Assembly: GCA_024763115.1 (NCBI GenBank)
Contig: JANTGB010000180.1
Span: forward strand, 1-5,464
Reading direction: 5' to 3'
Length of the DNA: 5,464 bases
Origin: Desulfobulbaceae bacterium
Lineage (GTDB): Bacteria > Desulfobacterota > Desulfobulbia > Desulfobulbales > SURF-16
The notes under the pieces are model-generated. The model worked only from the letters and a program-made list of their open reading frames with translations. It made no database searches and was not told where the DNA came from. This document shows, piece after piece, positions 1 through 5,370 of the stretch. Each line of letters begins with the position of its first letter. Position 1 is the first letter of the stretch. The translations under genes and the position numbers were made by a program.

Positions 1-36
1 ATGCTTCGAAGTCCCAAACGAACGAATCTAAGGCAC
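1..36. repeat. Left copy of 36-bp terminal direct repeat
   Basis: Bases 1-36 are identical to bases 5429-5464, the last 36 bases of the window. The segment is the right arm of a large hairpin whose left arm is at 5371-5424. Such an overlap arises if the window is a circular molecule opened at this point (5,428 bp), or if both ends stop inside the same multicopy repeat. Bases 37-50 continue the arm, because they pair with 5371-5384 at the other end. Confidence 0.95.
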
Positions 37-74
37 TGGTAAACACTTACAGGACTGAAGGTTATCGTAAATTT

Positions 75-95
75 GGTGCCTTGGTGAACGGTTAC
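75..95 (-). repeat. Copy of dispersed GTAAC..TCACC..GGCACC repeat
   Basis: Read on the minus strand this is gtaaccgttcaccaaggcac plus one more c. It closely matches the copies at 5371-5389 and 2207-2226, sharing the GTAA, TTCACC and GGCACC blocks. Confidence 0.7.
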
Positions 96-377
96 AAAAA
101 ATACTAACCCACTAAAGTGGAAGTGGACTTGGAATTTTTAGGACTCTTTTCAGTACCCCCTTGAGGGGTGAAAGTGCCTTGGAGTAACTCGTTGTAAATA
201 GTTTCAAAATCATGTCTTCATTTTGAAGTCTGCGCTTATCTCTTGTTTTTTGTTACAGATTTTCAGGAGTAAGGCACTAAAATCACCTACTGTATGACGG
301 CGCTTTGCTCCTGTTCAGATGTGCTTAGGGCTCACTCAAAAATAACTTCGCATTCTAAGGCGCAATCTGAACATTTA

Positions 378-396
378 GTGCCCTGTGAGCAGTTAC
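378..396 (-). repeat. Inverted-orientation repeat just before plsC
   Basis: On the minus strand these 19 bases match 2207-2225 (plus strand) at 18 of 19 positions; only the central A/C differs. It ends 8 bases before the preferred plsC start codon, so it may overlap the leader of that gene and argues against coding use of the upstream frame. Confidence 0.85.
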
Positions 397-404
397 CCAA
401 AATT

Positions 405-1154
405 ATGAGGCGGCTTATTGATTTTGTCATAACTTTGATTCTCTGGGGTTATTTTACTCTGGGATTTCTTGTTTTTTATATGCTGTTTTATATGCTGGCC
501 TGGTTATTTGCCCAGGATCGAGAGATTGCCTTTCAGCGCTTGAACCATATATTTTATAAAGGTTTTTTTTGCCTGGTCAAGGTGCTGGTTCCCGGCTGTT
601 CTCTGCAGGTAGACAACAAGGCAGCCGAAATTAAATCAGCAATTATTATCTGTAATCATGTTTCCTTTCTTGACCCTCTGATTTTGATTTCTCTCTATGC
701 CCGGCATAAAACTATTGTCAAAAGTGTTTTTTTCCATATTCCGATTTTCGGCTGGGTTTTGCGGACAGCCGGTTATCTGCCGGCAGCAGTTAATGATAAG
801 TTCAGCCATTTGTTTATTGAGCATATTGAAAAGATGGAGGGGTATCTGGCCGGAGGCGGTAATTTTTTTATTTTTCCGGAGGGAACCAGGAGCCGGGACG
901 GTACCTTAGGAGTGTTTAGCCGGGGAGCATTTAAAATTGCCGGATTTACACAGGCTCCGATTAAAATTTTACGGATTACCAACAGTGATAAGCTGTTTAC
1001 TCCAGGAAAATTTCTTTTTAACACCGGAATAAGGAATAAAATTACCCTGGAATTTGTCGCAGCTGTCGACCCTGATTATCAGCATGATCCGCCATCTGCG
1101 GCAGAGTTGGAAACTCTGGTTCGTCAGGCTATGACGGTTAAAGAAGTTAAGTAA
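405..1154 (+). CDS. plsC: PlsC-family 1-acyl-sn-glycerol-3-phosphate acyltransferase
   Basis: This gene encodes a predicted membrane-bound lysophosphatidic acid acyltransferase. The family transfers an acyl chain to lysophosphatidate to make phosphatidic acid, the precursor of membrane phospholipids. The 249-residue product is a normal length for the family. Residues 4-36 form a hydrophobic N-terminal membrane segment. The catalytic HX4D motif is seen as NHVSFLD (H85, D90), and the acyl-acceptor binding motif as FPEGTRSR (157-164). The ATG at 405 was chosen because the frame stays open upstream to an ATG at 294, but those 37 codons are not lipid-acyltransferase-like and overlap an intergenic repeat at 378-396. 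No strong Shine-Dalgarno sequence precedes 405, so the start is moderately uncertain. The gene ends 2 bases before the radical SAM gene, which implies co-transcription. Family assignment is secure; the exact acyl donor and acceptor are inferred. Confidence 0.88.
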   Translation: MRRLIDFVITLILWGYFTLGFLVFYMLFYMLAWLFAQDREIAFQRLNHIFYKGFFCLVKVLVPGCSLQVDNKAAEIKSAIIICNHVSFLDPLILISLYARHKTIVKSVFFHIPIFGWVLRTAGYLPAAVNDKFSHLFIEHIEKMEGYLAGGGNFFIFPEGTRSRDGTLGVFSRGAFKIAGFTQAPIKILRITNSDKLFTPGKFLFNTGIRNKITLEFVAAVDPDYQHDPPSAAELETLVRQAMTVKEVK

Positions 1155-1156
1155 AT

Positions 1157-2197
1157 ATGCAAATATATAATCTTGAATTTACGCGGAAAGAAATAAAAGA
1201 GGCGGTTGCCGGCAACCGGCTTTTGTCCATGGAAATTGAATTCAGCAGGCGCTGTAATTTCCGCTGTTCCTATTGTTATGTGCCCAGCAGGAAAGAATTG
1301 GCCGATGAACTTTCTCAGGCCGAACTGCAGGACGCAATTCTTCAGGCAAAAGCTCTGGGAGCCGGAAAAATTATTATTTTAGGCGGCGAGCCGAGCATCT
1401 ATCCCCATCTTGTCGAAATGATCAATTTTATCAAGGATGAGGGACTTGATGTTGAAATGTTTACCAACGGCAGTGGAGTAACCCTGGAGTTAGCCCGGTT
1501 TCTGGCCGCAAAAAAGGTCAGGGTGGTTTTGAAACAGAATTCCCGTGAGCAGGATATTCAGGATCGCCTGGCCGGTAAGAATGGAGCCTGGCGAATAATC
1601 AGGCAGGCCCTGAATAATCTGCAGCAGGCTGGTTACCCTTCTTCTGAAGCCTTTCTGGCGATCAGCACCATAATTTGTCAACAGAACATAGAGGAATTAC
1701 CGGAAATGTGGCAATGGCTGCGCGAGGAGAATATAGAACCATATTTTGAGATAATTACTCCCCAGGGAAAAGCCAGGCAGAATCAATGGCTTGAGGTTGG
1801 AGCTGAAGAATTAAAACTCTTGTTTACCAGACTGGCTGAGCTTGACCGGGAACTATATGGCCGCCATTGGGAGCCCCAGCCCCCTCTGGCCGGTAATAAA
1901 TGTATGCGGCATCAGGTCTCCTGCCTTATAACTGCCAATGGTGATGTTATGCCCTGCGTCGGAGTAACCATCTCTATCGGCAATATTCGTCAAAAAAAAC
2001 TGGCGGATATTATCAAAAACAGTGAAGTGATAAACAATCTTAAAAATTATCGGCAAATGATCAAAGGACAGTGCCGCAGTTGTGAGAAGGCTGAAGAATG
2101 TTATGGCTGCCGGGGTGCGGCCTTTCAGCTTACCGGTGACTATCTGGCCTCTGATCCGACATGCTGGCGGAACGCCTCTTCCGTCAATACTATATAA
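1157..2197 (+). CDS. Radical SAM protein with C-terminal SPASM domain
   Basis: The product is a 346-residue radical S-adenosylmethionine enzyme of unknown substrate. The SAM-cleaving [4Fe-4S] cluster motif CX3CX2C is C33, C37 and C40, followed by the GGEP SAM-binding motif at 76-79. The C-terminal third carries a SPASM-type cysteine set that would hold auxiliary iron-sulfur clusters: C256 and C267 with the internal GX4C spacing, then C306, C309, C315, C318 and C336. The third spacing is CX2C instead of the usual CX3C, and C249 is an extra cysteine. Known SPASM proteins mature peptides or sulfatases or modify small molecules and cofactors. No precursor-peptide gene is visible nearby, so the role is open. 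The start follows the plsC stop after 2 bases, with only a weak purine-rich stretch (aaagaag) upstream, suggesting translational coupling. No intrinsic terminator with a T-tract is evident immediately downstream. Confidence 0.88.
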   Translation: MQIYNLEFTRKEIKEAVAGNRLLSMEIEFSRRCNFRCSYCYVPSRKELADELSQAELQDAILQAKALGAGKIIILGGEPSIYPHLVEMINFIKDEGLDVEMFTNGSGVTLELARFLAAKKVRVVLKQNSREQDIQDRLAGKNGAWRIIRQALNNLQQAGYPSSEAFLAISTIICQQNIEELPEMWQWLREENIEPYFEIITPQGKARQNQWLEVGAEELKLLFTRLAELDRELYGRHWEPQPPLAGNKCMRHQVSCLITANGDVMPCVGVTISIGNIRQKKLADIIKNSEVINNLKNYRQMIKGQCRSCEKAEECYGCRGAAFQLTGDYLASDPTCWRNASSVNTI

Positions 2198-2206
2198 GAT
2201 TCATTT

Positions 2207-2226
2207 GTAACTGCTCACCGGGCACC
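2207..2226 (+). repeat. Repeat just after the radical SAM gene, inverted relative to 378-396
   Basis: The sequence gtaactgctcaccgggcacc begins 9 bases after the radical SAM stop codon. It is the near-perfect inverse of 378-396, so the plsC-radical SAM pair is enclosed by inverted copies of one repeat about 1.8 kb apart. Confidence 0.85.
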
Positions 2227-2341
2227 GCATATTCGGAGTCGAAGTTTATGCCCTGTTTTTAAGGGGTGCTTACCTGCGCGATCAGCCTGTCTTACATAGC
2301 ATCACCAGTATGCTGCGCCGGGGGTCTGATCACGAAAATCT

Positions 2342-2423
2342 CTCGGAGTCTCCCTCCGGTCGCTTACCTGGAGTCTCCCTCCGGTCGCTTACCTGCATCC
2401 TGCAGGTAAGCGCAGACTCCGAG
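2342..2423. repeat. Nested inverted repeat with a 12-bp perfect hairpin
   Basis: The inner stem is a perfect 12-bp match (2386-2397 with 2401-2412) around a 3-base loop. The outer arms ctcggagtct (2342-2351) and agactccgag (2414-2423) are also perfectly complementary. The intervening left-side sequence is the 25-bp duplicated unit, so the two stems can form together only by looping that out. No T-tract follows on either strand, so a terminator role is uncertain. Confidence 0.85.
2345..2394. repeat. Perfect 25-bp tandem duplication
   Basis: Bases 2345-2369 and 2370-2394 are identical (each begins ggagtctccctccggtcgct). The second copy supplies the left arm of the adjacent 12-bp hairpin, so the unit appears to have been duplicated inside an older inverted repeat. 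Confidence 0.95.
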
Positions 2424-2458
2424 CAGTTATAAATACTGAGGTTTGCACTCATTAGGCG

Positions 2459-2481
2459 CTTACCCCATGAGTAGTTACGAT
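2459..2481 (-). repeat. 23-bp direct repeat, copy downstream of the TlpA/ResA-like gene
   Basis: This copy matches 3259-3281 at 22 of 23 positions, the difference being at 2464/3264. Read on the minus strand it begins atcgtaactactcatgg, so it carries the GTAACTRCTCA core of the dispersed family. Confidence 0.85.
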
Positions 2482-2566
2482 GAATGTTTACATTCAGTGC
2501 CAAGTGGAAACTTTCCGCCTCCGGTTAACGGTTACAAAATTTTCGGCACCATGCAACCAGTTATGA

Positions 2567-3130
2567 TTATTTCACAAAAACATCATCTATAAGCGGAGGA
2601 GCCGGAAATTTCATTTTTAATTCTTCTTCCGAGGGCGGCAGCATCTGCAGACTACGAAAATTTATGTCATCAATTTCAGGAGCAGTTAAATATTTCATGA
2701 CTACCCTGCCGTCTTTTTGGGCAACCAGAACAGTAAGAACCTTGGGAATTTGATACTTTTCTGAAAGTTCGCCTGTTTTGTCAAAGACAACCGGATAGGT
2801 TATTTTATATTTTTTCATATATTGACGAGCCTTAGTTTCCGTATCATTCATCCCCACATTGATGCCGATAAATTCCATTCCCTGTTTCTGATATTTTTCA
2901 ACCAGTTTATTAATCTTGGGAATTTCCCCTTTACAGTTTTCACACCAGGAGGACCAGAAGATAAGCATTATCGGTTTTTTGCCGATTATCTTGTTAAGGT
3001 CGACAGTTTGACCGTCCATATCCAGTCCGCTGAAGGTCGGAAGTTTTTTCCCGACATCAGTTGCTCCGGCAACTATCGGTATTAAAAGGAAAACGAGACA
3101 ACAGGCAAGGGCAATATGTTTTTTCGGCAT
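2567..3130 (-). CDS. TlpA/ResA-like periplasmic thiol-disulfide oxidoreductase
   Basis: The product is an exported thioredoxin-fold protein of about 187 residues. A lysine-containing N-terminus and hydrophobic stretch end in AGA (residue 23), a plausible signal peptidase I site. The redox-active motif WCENC gives C63 and C66. Proline 129 in the IPK segment is the likely cis-proline opposite the active site. The order of motifs (redox disulfide after a FWSSWC strand, then a PVVFD segment, then cis-Pro) matches the AhpC/TSA-Redoxin TlpA group. The C-terminus is extended by roughly 40 residues rich in Pro and acidic residues. An ATG at 3142 is in frame, but it follows eight T residues with no ribosome binding site, whereas 3130 has GGA seven bases upstream, so 3130 is preferred. 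The cytochrome genes next door suggest a role in reducing apocytochrome CXXCH cysteines, as ResA and CcmG do. That role is inferred; a general periplasmic reductase is possible. Confidence 0.85.
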   Translation of the reverse strand: MPKKHIALACCLVFLLIPIVAGATDVGKKLPTFSGLDMDGQTVDLNKIIGKKPIMLIFWSSWCENCKGEIPKINKLVEKYQKQGMEFIGINVGMNDTETKARQYMKKYKITYPVVFDKTGELSEKYQIPKVLTVLVAQKDGRVVMKYLTAPEIDDINFRSLQMLPPSEEELKMKFPAPPLIDDVFVK

Positions 3131-3191
3131 GTTATAATCCATAAAAAAAAGTAACTGTTCGGATTGGTCTTGGCTTCGGGGTCCGGGGCTG

Positions 3192-3247
3192 CGCTTATCT
3201 GTTAATTTAGGACTGCTAAGCGGTGCCTGTCATTATGGTGATAAGCG
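3192..3247. repeat. Inverted repeat in the leader of the TlpA/ResA-like gene
   Basis: The 8-bp arms cgcttatc (3192-3199) and gataagcg (3240-3247) are perfectly complementary across a 40-base interval. The left arm is part of a 12-base string (3189-3200) that recurs exactly at 230-241 upstream of plsC. The element lies between the cytochrome terminator and the start codon at 3130, where the promoter of that gene must be. Confidence 0.65.
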
Positions 3248-3258
3248 AAGTCGGGGCA

Positions 3259-3281
3259 CTTACGCCATGAGTAGTTACGAT
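3259..3281 (-). repeat. 23-bp direct repeat, copy upstream of the TlpA/ResA-like gene
   Basis: Second copy of the 2459-2481 repeat, in the same orientation and exactly 800 bases away. It abuts the A-run of the cytochrome terminator. The two copies bracket the whole TlpA/ResA-like gene. Confidence 0.85.
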
Positions 3282-3334
3282 AAAAAAAAACGCCTGAAGT
3301 AAGGTGTGAAATTTTTAACTCCTTGCTTCAGGCG
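3282..3334 (-). terminator. Intrinsic terminator of the cytochrome operon
   Basis: On the minus strand, a 14-bp stem (3321-3334 with 3291-3304, one G-U pair, 16-base loop) is followed directly by nine U residues (complement of 3282-3290). It begins about 55 bases after the stop codon of the downstream cytochrome. On the plus strand no T-tract follows the stem, so it works in one direction only. It separates the cytochrome operon from the TlpA/ResA-like gene. Confidence 0.92.
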
Positions 3335-3389
3335 CTTTGCACATTACTACATAAAACAAATCAGCGATATTACACAGAGCCGGAAAAAG

Positions 3390-4358
3390 TTATTTGTTAA
3401 CCGGCATATTATGTGGATCAATATGACATTTCAGACAATCAGGGAACTTCTGGTGAACAGCCTTTCCATGCGGTTCTCCATGACATCTCTGGCACTGCGG
3501 AATCTGACCGTGGGTCAGATGGCAGTCGGCGCATTGAACATCAGAATGTTTGGTGTGATTTTGCTGCAGGTCATCATAAATTGCAGTATGACATGAACCA
3601 CAGACATTATTGGGAGTTTCCACCGGATAATGGAGAATATTTTTTGCGCTGTGCGGGGCGTGACAGACAAGACATTCAGCATAGGTCTGTCCGGCAACAT
3701 GAGGCTCATGGCAGTCGAAACAGGTGGGCCTTACTCCATGTCTGTCGGCATGACAGCCGGTGCAACCGACTTCGGTATTATGTAGGCAGGGATGCTGATC
3801 CATCTCCGTGCCTTCCTTCAGATGACATACAGAACAGGCAACTACTGATTTGCCGGCTTTGTTTTTAATCTTTTGCTCAACGCCGGAGAAAGGAATGATC
3901 AGCGGCGTATGCGGATCCTGATGACATTGGGCACAGGCCGGAAAGGCAGCGCCGTGCGGAAGGTCGTGGCAGTTTGCGCATTTGGGAATAATCTCGTCAT
4001 AATTATTAGCGGTAGGAATATAGGCATGCAGTTGTTCATGGCAATCAAGGCAATCAAAGCGATGCCTGGAATTACTCTGCTGCAGACGGGTATACTCACC
4101 TCCGTGGCAACTACCGCATTCAACCGGCGGCAGGCTTCTGGGCGTATCTGTATAAAGCGGCGCTACGCTGCTTTCCTCTGATTTTACCATCGGAGCGGCG
4201 ACTGGTTTTTCTGCTGCCGGCTGCGCGGTTTCTACAACCTCATTTGTCGTCTCTACCGCTGACATATCCGTGCTCTTGTCGGCACAGGATGTGAAAAACA
4301 ATGTGCATGACAGCGCGGCAACGGCCGTCAGCAGACTAACATCAAATTTCTTTTTCAT
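3390..4358 (-). CDS. Dodecaheme c-type cytochrome, probable lipoprotein
   Basis: The 322-residue product has twelve CXXCH heme-attachment motifs, so it should bind twelve covalent hemes outside the cytoplasm and act in electron transfer. The N-terminus is a signal sequence ending in FTSC (C25), a plausible though not perfect lipobox because F replaces the usual L at -3. A heme-free, Ala/Pro/Glu-rich linker (about 26-78) then acts as a tether. The hemes fall into three tetraheme modules at about 81-150, 175-236 and 253-316. Each module has four motif histidines and further His residues in positions such as DPH and EPH, consistent with bis-His hemes. A strong ribosome site (GGGGGAG, 4 bases before the ATG) precedes the start. 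The gene lies 22 bases downstream of its paralog and is followed by an intrinsic terminator, so it is the last gene of a two-gene operon. Physiological partner and redox role cannot be read from the sequence. Confidence 0.93.
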   Translation of the reverse strand: MKKKFDVSLLTAVAALSCTLFFTSCADKSTDMSAVETTNEVVETAQPAAEKPVAAPMVKSEESSVAPLYTDTPRSLPPVECGSCHGGEYTRLQQSNSRHRFDCLDCHEQLHAYIPTANNYDEIIPKCANCHDLPHGAAFPACAQCHQDPHTPLIIPFSGVEQKIKNKAGKSVVACSVCHLKEGTEMDQHPCLHNTEVGCTGCHADRHGVRPTCFDCHEPHVAGQTYAECLVCHAPHSAKNILHYPVETPNNVCGSCHTAIYDDLQQNHTKHSDVQCADCHLTHGQIPQCQRCHGEPHGKAVHQKFPDCLKCHIDPHNMPVNK

Positions 4359-4380
4359 CTATCTCCCCCTTTATTGCTTG

Positions 4381-5169
4381 TTATTTGACGAGATCATGCG
4401 GATCTTTATGGCAATCCGTACATTTCATAAATTTTTTCATCATCAGCTGCGGATGCGGATCACCATGACAATCCTGGCAGGCCGGCAGATAACCATGTGT
4501 GTCCTTATGGCAGTATACGCACTGCAGGGTGGCATGTTTGGTTGTGCCGGCGGCAAGCGTATCCATTAAGTCACCATGACAGGCGCCGCAATCTTTGTTG
4601 GGAATGTCCTGACCGTAAGTGACATTAGTCGGCTGGTGAACCCGATGACAGGTAATGCAGTCAGAATACGTCTGGCCCGGGCGATGCGGCTCATGACATT
4701 CCATGCAGTCGGGGATATAGCCGTGCTTGTCATGATGACAGAGTGAGCAGTCAAATTCGCCGTGAGCACTGGGGTTGTCTTTTATTTCGTTGACCTGGGC
4801 CGGATGGCAGGTATTGCAAGCGGCTACGTTATCATCACCAAAAACAATATGGAGAGGCTGATGAGGATTCTGATGACAGCCCAGGCAATTATTCAGCTCG
4901 AAATGAGCTTCACCGCTGTGACACATGGAGCACTGGGGAATAATATCCTCCTTCGGCGTCGAGGGGGGATGCCCGCCGACATGACAGTCCAGGCAACCGA
5001 CTTCGGTTTTATGCTTGCCGCCGTCGGCCTGGTTCTCATGAACCACCTTTGCATGGCATTTGACGCAATCGCTGTTTTCCAGCGGGGCGTCGGCAGACCA
5101 TGCAACTCCGCAGGAACTTACAAACCCAAAGGCCAGTAAAATAGCTGTAGTACAAAAAGACTTCCTCAT
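4381..5169 (-). CDS. Dodecaheme c-type cytochrome, first gene of the pair
   Basis: This 262-residue protein is an exported cytochrome with twelve CXXCH motifs. They occur in the same order and in nearly the same spacing as in the neighbouring cytochrome. Three tetraheme modules lie at about residues 35-103, 118-178 and 194-258. Module 2 and 3 share elements such as HGYIPDC and HGYLPAC, which points to internal duplication. The signal peptide ends either at AWSA (residue 26, signal peptidase I) or at the possible lipobox VSSC (C20). The paralog's long heme-free linker is absent. The start at 5169 is preferred over the in-frame ATG at 5178. GGAGG lies nine bases before 5169, but it directly abuts 5178 with no spacer. 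The gene is promoter-proximal in the cytochrome operon. It is probably a multiheme electron conduit in the periplasm or on a membrane; partner and substrate are unknown. Confidence 0.93.
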   Translation of the reverse strand: MRKSFCTTAILLAFGFVSSCGVAWSADAPLENSDCVKCHAKVVHENQADGGKHKTEVGCLDCHVGGHPPSTPKEDIIPQCSMCHSGEAHFELNNCLGCHQNPHQPLHIVFGDDNVAACNTCHPAQVNEIKDNPSAHGEFDCSLCHHDKHGYIPDCMECHEPHRPGQTYSDCITCHRVHQPTNVTYGQDIPNKDCGACHGDLMDTLAAGTTKHATLQCVYCHKDTHGYLPACQDCHGDPHPQLMMKKFMKCTDCHKDPHDLVK

Positions 5170-5240
5170 AACTCCCATCCTCCAACATTTACGTAATATG
5201 AAGTATCTATTTCAGTTGCTCCCCACGGAGTCCGCTCTCT

Positions 5241-5260
5241 TAAGCATTCACCGGTATACC
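5241..5260 (+). repeat. Degenerate dispersed repeat upstream of the cytochrome operon
   Basis: The sequence taagcattcaccggtatacc aligns with the 5371-5389 copy through TAAGC, TTCACC and the final ACC, with several substitutions. It ends in the 8-bp palindrome GGTATACC (5253-5260). It lies about 70 bases upstream of the cytochrome start codon at 5169. Confidence 0.5.
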
Positions 5261-5370
5261 ATGATAAACATATACATTAAAACAATTTAACAGATTTTTG
5301 TTACAAAATCATGTAAATGTTCGGTAATATCTTTTTAAGCTTTGCTCGATAAGACCTGTTTGCATATAAC

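Larger units (their letters stand above)
1..404. other. Gene-free region upstream of plsC with inverted repeats
   Basis: I see no convincing gene here. The region holds the heptamer aaggcac at 30-36 and 271-277 and its inverse gtgcctt at 76-82 and 174-180. It also holds a hairpin with an 8-bp stem at 203-210/220-227, a shorter one with ACCCC at 155-159 and GGGGT at 165-169, and copies of the dispersed repeat at 75-95 and 378-396. The plsC promoter should lie here, but no -35/-10 pair is clear enough to name. Confidence 0.6.
2198..2566. other. Convergent intergenic region packed with repeats
   Basis: No gene is supported between the radical SAM and TlpA/ResA-like stop codons. In order the region holds the repeat at 2207-2226, an inverted pair cgatcag/ctgatca around 2279-2334, the tandem duplication and hairpin at 2342-2423, the 23-bp repeat at 2459-2481, a small 7-bp palindrome at 2481-2496, and a partial dispersed repeat at 2523-2535. 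No classic T-tract terminator is seen for either converging unit; the 2386-2412 hairpin may serve instead. Confidence 0.6.

Noticed and set aside
1..293. tRNA or other known structured RNA gene
   Set aside because: The small hairpins do not form a cloverleaf and no T-loop or anticodon-arm consensus is present on either strand.
294..404. N-terminal extension of the acyltransferase starting at the ATG at 294
   Set aside because: The 37 extra residues are Ser/His/Cys-rich, lie before the normal membrane-anchored start of the family, and overlap the intergenic repeat at 378-396. The shorter product has the usual family length.
2342..2423. CRISPR array
   Set aside because: There are only two directly abutting repeat units with no spacers, and no cas gene.
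3413..5139. Several open frames on both strands over the cytochrome genes
   Set aside because: They are out-of-frame shadows of the two cytochromes, whose regular CXXCH pattern identifies the true frame. The shadows have no motifs or ribosome sites of their own.
5262..5340. Sigma-70 promoter for the cytochrome operon
   Set aside because: The AT-rich minus strand has TTGTTT- and TATCAT-like hexamers, but their spacing (about 13 bases) is wrong and no better pair stands out. No sigma-54 GG/GC site is seen either.
5170..5370. Cyclic di-GMP (GEMM) riboswitch upstream of the cytochrome operon
   Set aside because: Such riboswitches often precede multiheme cytochrome genes in this group, but the conserved core strings and tetraloop arrangement are not present on the minus strand here.
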